Of a stretch of DNA of 12,972 nucleotides, positions 12,389 to 12,972 are shown piece by piece. Source of the DNA: Deltaproteobacteria bacterium (GTDB lineage: Bacteria; Desulfobacterota; Syntrophia; Syntrophales; UBA2210); the NCBI GenBank assembly GCA_016935935.1, contig JAFGPZ010000180.1:1-12972 (forward strand), read 5' to 3'. The notes beneath the pieces are model-generated. The model searched no databases, had not been told where the DNA came from, and saw only the letters and a list, made by a program, of their open reading frames with translations. How positions within the stretch are numbered: position 1 is the first letter of the stretch; the number at the start of each line of letters is the position of its first letter. Both the position numbers and the translations under genes were made by a program.

Positions 12389-12403
12389 AGTCAACTGTTG
12401 ACT
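12389..12403. repeat. Perfect 7-1-7 palindrome in the divergent promoter region
   Basis: AGTCAACTGTTGACT has two perfect 7-base arms around one T. It lies 46 bp behind the -35 of the GNAT gene and 60 bp before the DUF362 start. The position between divergent genes suits an operator for one or both, but no regulator gene is adjacent. Confidence 0.45.
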
Positions 12404-12462
12404 GATGTTGAAAACCATGCGAGAGTTCAGCCAGAGGTACAAGTATGAAAGGAAGGAACTTT

Positions 12463-12972
12463 ATGAAAGTAGCTATAGGCGCATCCCAGATTCCAGACAA
12501 GCTGAGGCAGCTTACGCCGGGTTCTAAGACCAAAGTGTATCTGGCAGGAGTAAGCAAGGGGACTTCCGAACAAGCCATAAGGCTGGCGGTACGTAATGTG
12601 GTTGAGACAGCAACCGACTTTTCGTGGCTATCCAAAGGTGATACCGTGTTCATCAAACCGGTCAACAATTCAGGTAACCCCTACCCAGCCACCACCAGCC
12701 CGGCAGCCATTGCCGCCGTCGTCGAACTTCTCAAGGAAAAGGGAGCGCGTAGGGTGATTGTTGGGGACATGTCCGGGGTCCAGTACCTGCGGTTTTCGCC
12801 TGCATCACTTTCCGGAAGCTCTCGAGCGTTAATGTCGTCTTCGGGTATGGCCAGGGCTATTCAGACCTCCGGGGCCGAAATGCATTGCTTTGAGGAAAGC
12901 GGATGGAACGCCTTTTATGAGGACTTTCCTGCCGCCGGGTCAAGCTGGAAACAGGGTCTCATGATGCCGAAC
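12463..12972 (+). CDS. DUF362 family protein, N-terminal part
   Basis: An open frame of 170 codons that runs off the right edge without a stop. VFIKPVNNSGNPYPATTSP (62-80) and the following VVELLKEKGARRVIVGD (86-102) match the DUF362 signature (KPN...P.ATT.P, then a helix and strand ending in GD). Members are often found in anaerobes, some with ferredoxin-type 4Fe-4S domains; no CxxCxxC is visible in this part. The biochemical role is not established, and I assign none. I chose the ATG at 12463 because AAGGAAGGA lies 5 nt upstream and the protein starts MKVAIG. An in-frame ATG at 12445 would add six residues. It is divergent from the CoA-transferase/GNAT gene across about 180 bp. Confidence 0.85.
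   Translation, partial: MKVAIGASQIPDKLRQLTPGSKTKVYLAGVSKGTSEQAIRLAVRNVVETATDFSWLSKGDTVFIKPVNNSGNPYPATTSPAAIAAVVELLKEKGARRVIVGDMSGVQYLRFSPASLSGSSRALMSSSGMARAIQTSGAEMHCFEESGWNAFYEDFPAAGSSWKQGLMMPN

Noticed and set aside
12363..12668. A 101-residue minus-strand frame opposite the DUF362 start
   Set aside because: The plus-strand frame has a good ribosome site and the DUF362 signature; the opposite frame has neither.
5353..12972. Insertion sequence, phage or CRISPR content to the right of the tRNA
   Set aside because: I found no transposase, integrase, terminal repeats or spaced direct repeats on reading both strands.

Overview
The window reads as chromosome from an anaerobic Gram-negative bacterium. 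A deltaproteobacterium (Desulfobacterota, for example a Syntrophales-like lineage) is my best guess. This is inferred from three things: the order siroheme synthase / CcsA-like protein / hemA / hemC, a fused CoA-transferase-GNAT protein together with a DUF362 protein, and a Cys-rich ArsR tail of a kind I associate with anaerobes. No rRNA or other decisive taxonomic marker is present.

Left part (1-2823, minus strand): a tetrapyrrole operon read right to left. It holds precorrin-2 dehydrogenase (siroheme branch), a CcsA/HemX-family cytochrome c assembly membrane protein, glutamyl-tRNA reductase (hemA) and the first 27 codons of hemC. Gene junctions are 4-bp overlap, 3 bp and 8 bp. The operon supplies tetrapyrrole precursors and includes a protein that handles heme for c-type cytochromes.

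Middle (2995-5475, plus strand): a divergent operon, prmA - rsmE - RDD membrane protein, with junctions that probably all overlap by 4 bp. It starts from a promoter placed back to back with that of the tetrapyrrole operon. A tRNA-Phe(GAA) gene with encoded CCA and a clear intrinsic terminator follow.

Right part (5594-12972): a patchwork of single genes and small operons. These are a P2-type (calcium-pump-like) ATPase on plus; a minus-strand arsR - chrA(N) - chrA(C) operon for a two-subunit chromate-type transporter; a minus-strand 634-residue CoA-transferase-like/GNAT fusion; and, divergent from it, the start of a DUF362 gene that runs off the window. This side looks accessory, but I see no integrase, insertion sequence or CRISPR array.

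The most interesting points are two. The ArsR repressor carries an in-frame Cys-rich tail with its own strong ribosome binding site and ATG, so it may yield a separate 44-residue metal-binding miniprotein. The CoA-transferase domain of the GNAT fusion has Gln where the family's catalytic Glu is expected, which suggests a CoA-sensing acetyltransferase rather than a CoA-transferase.
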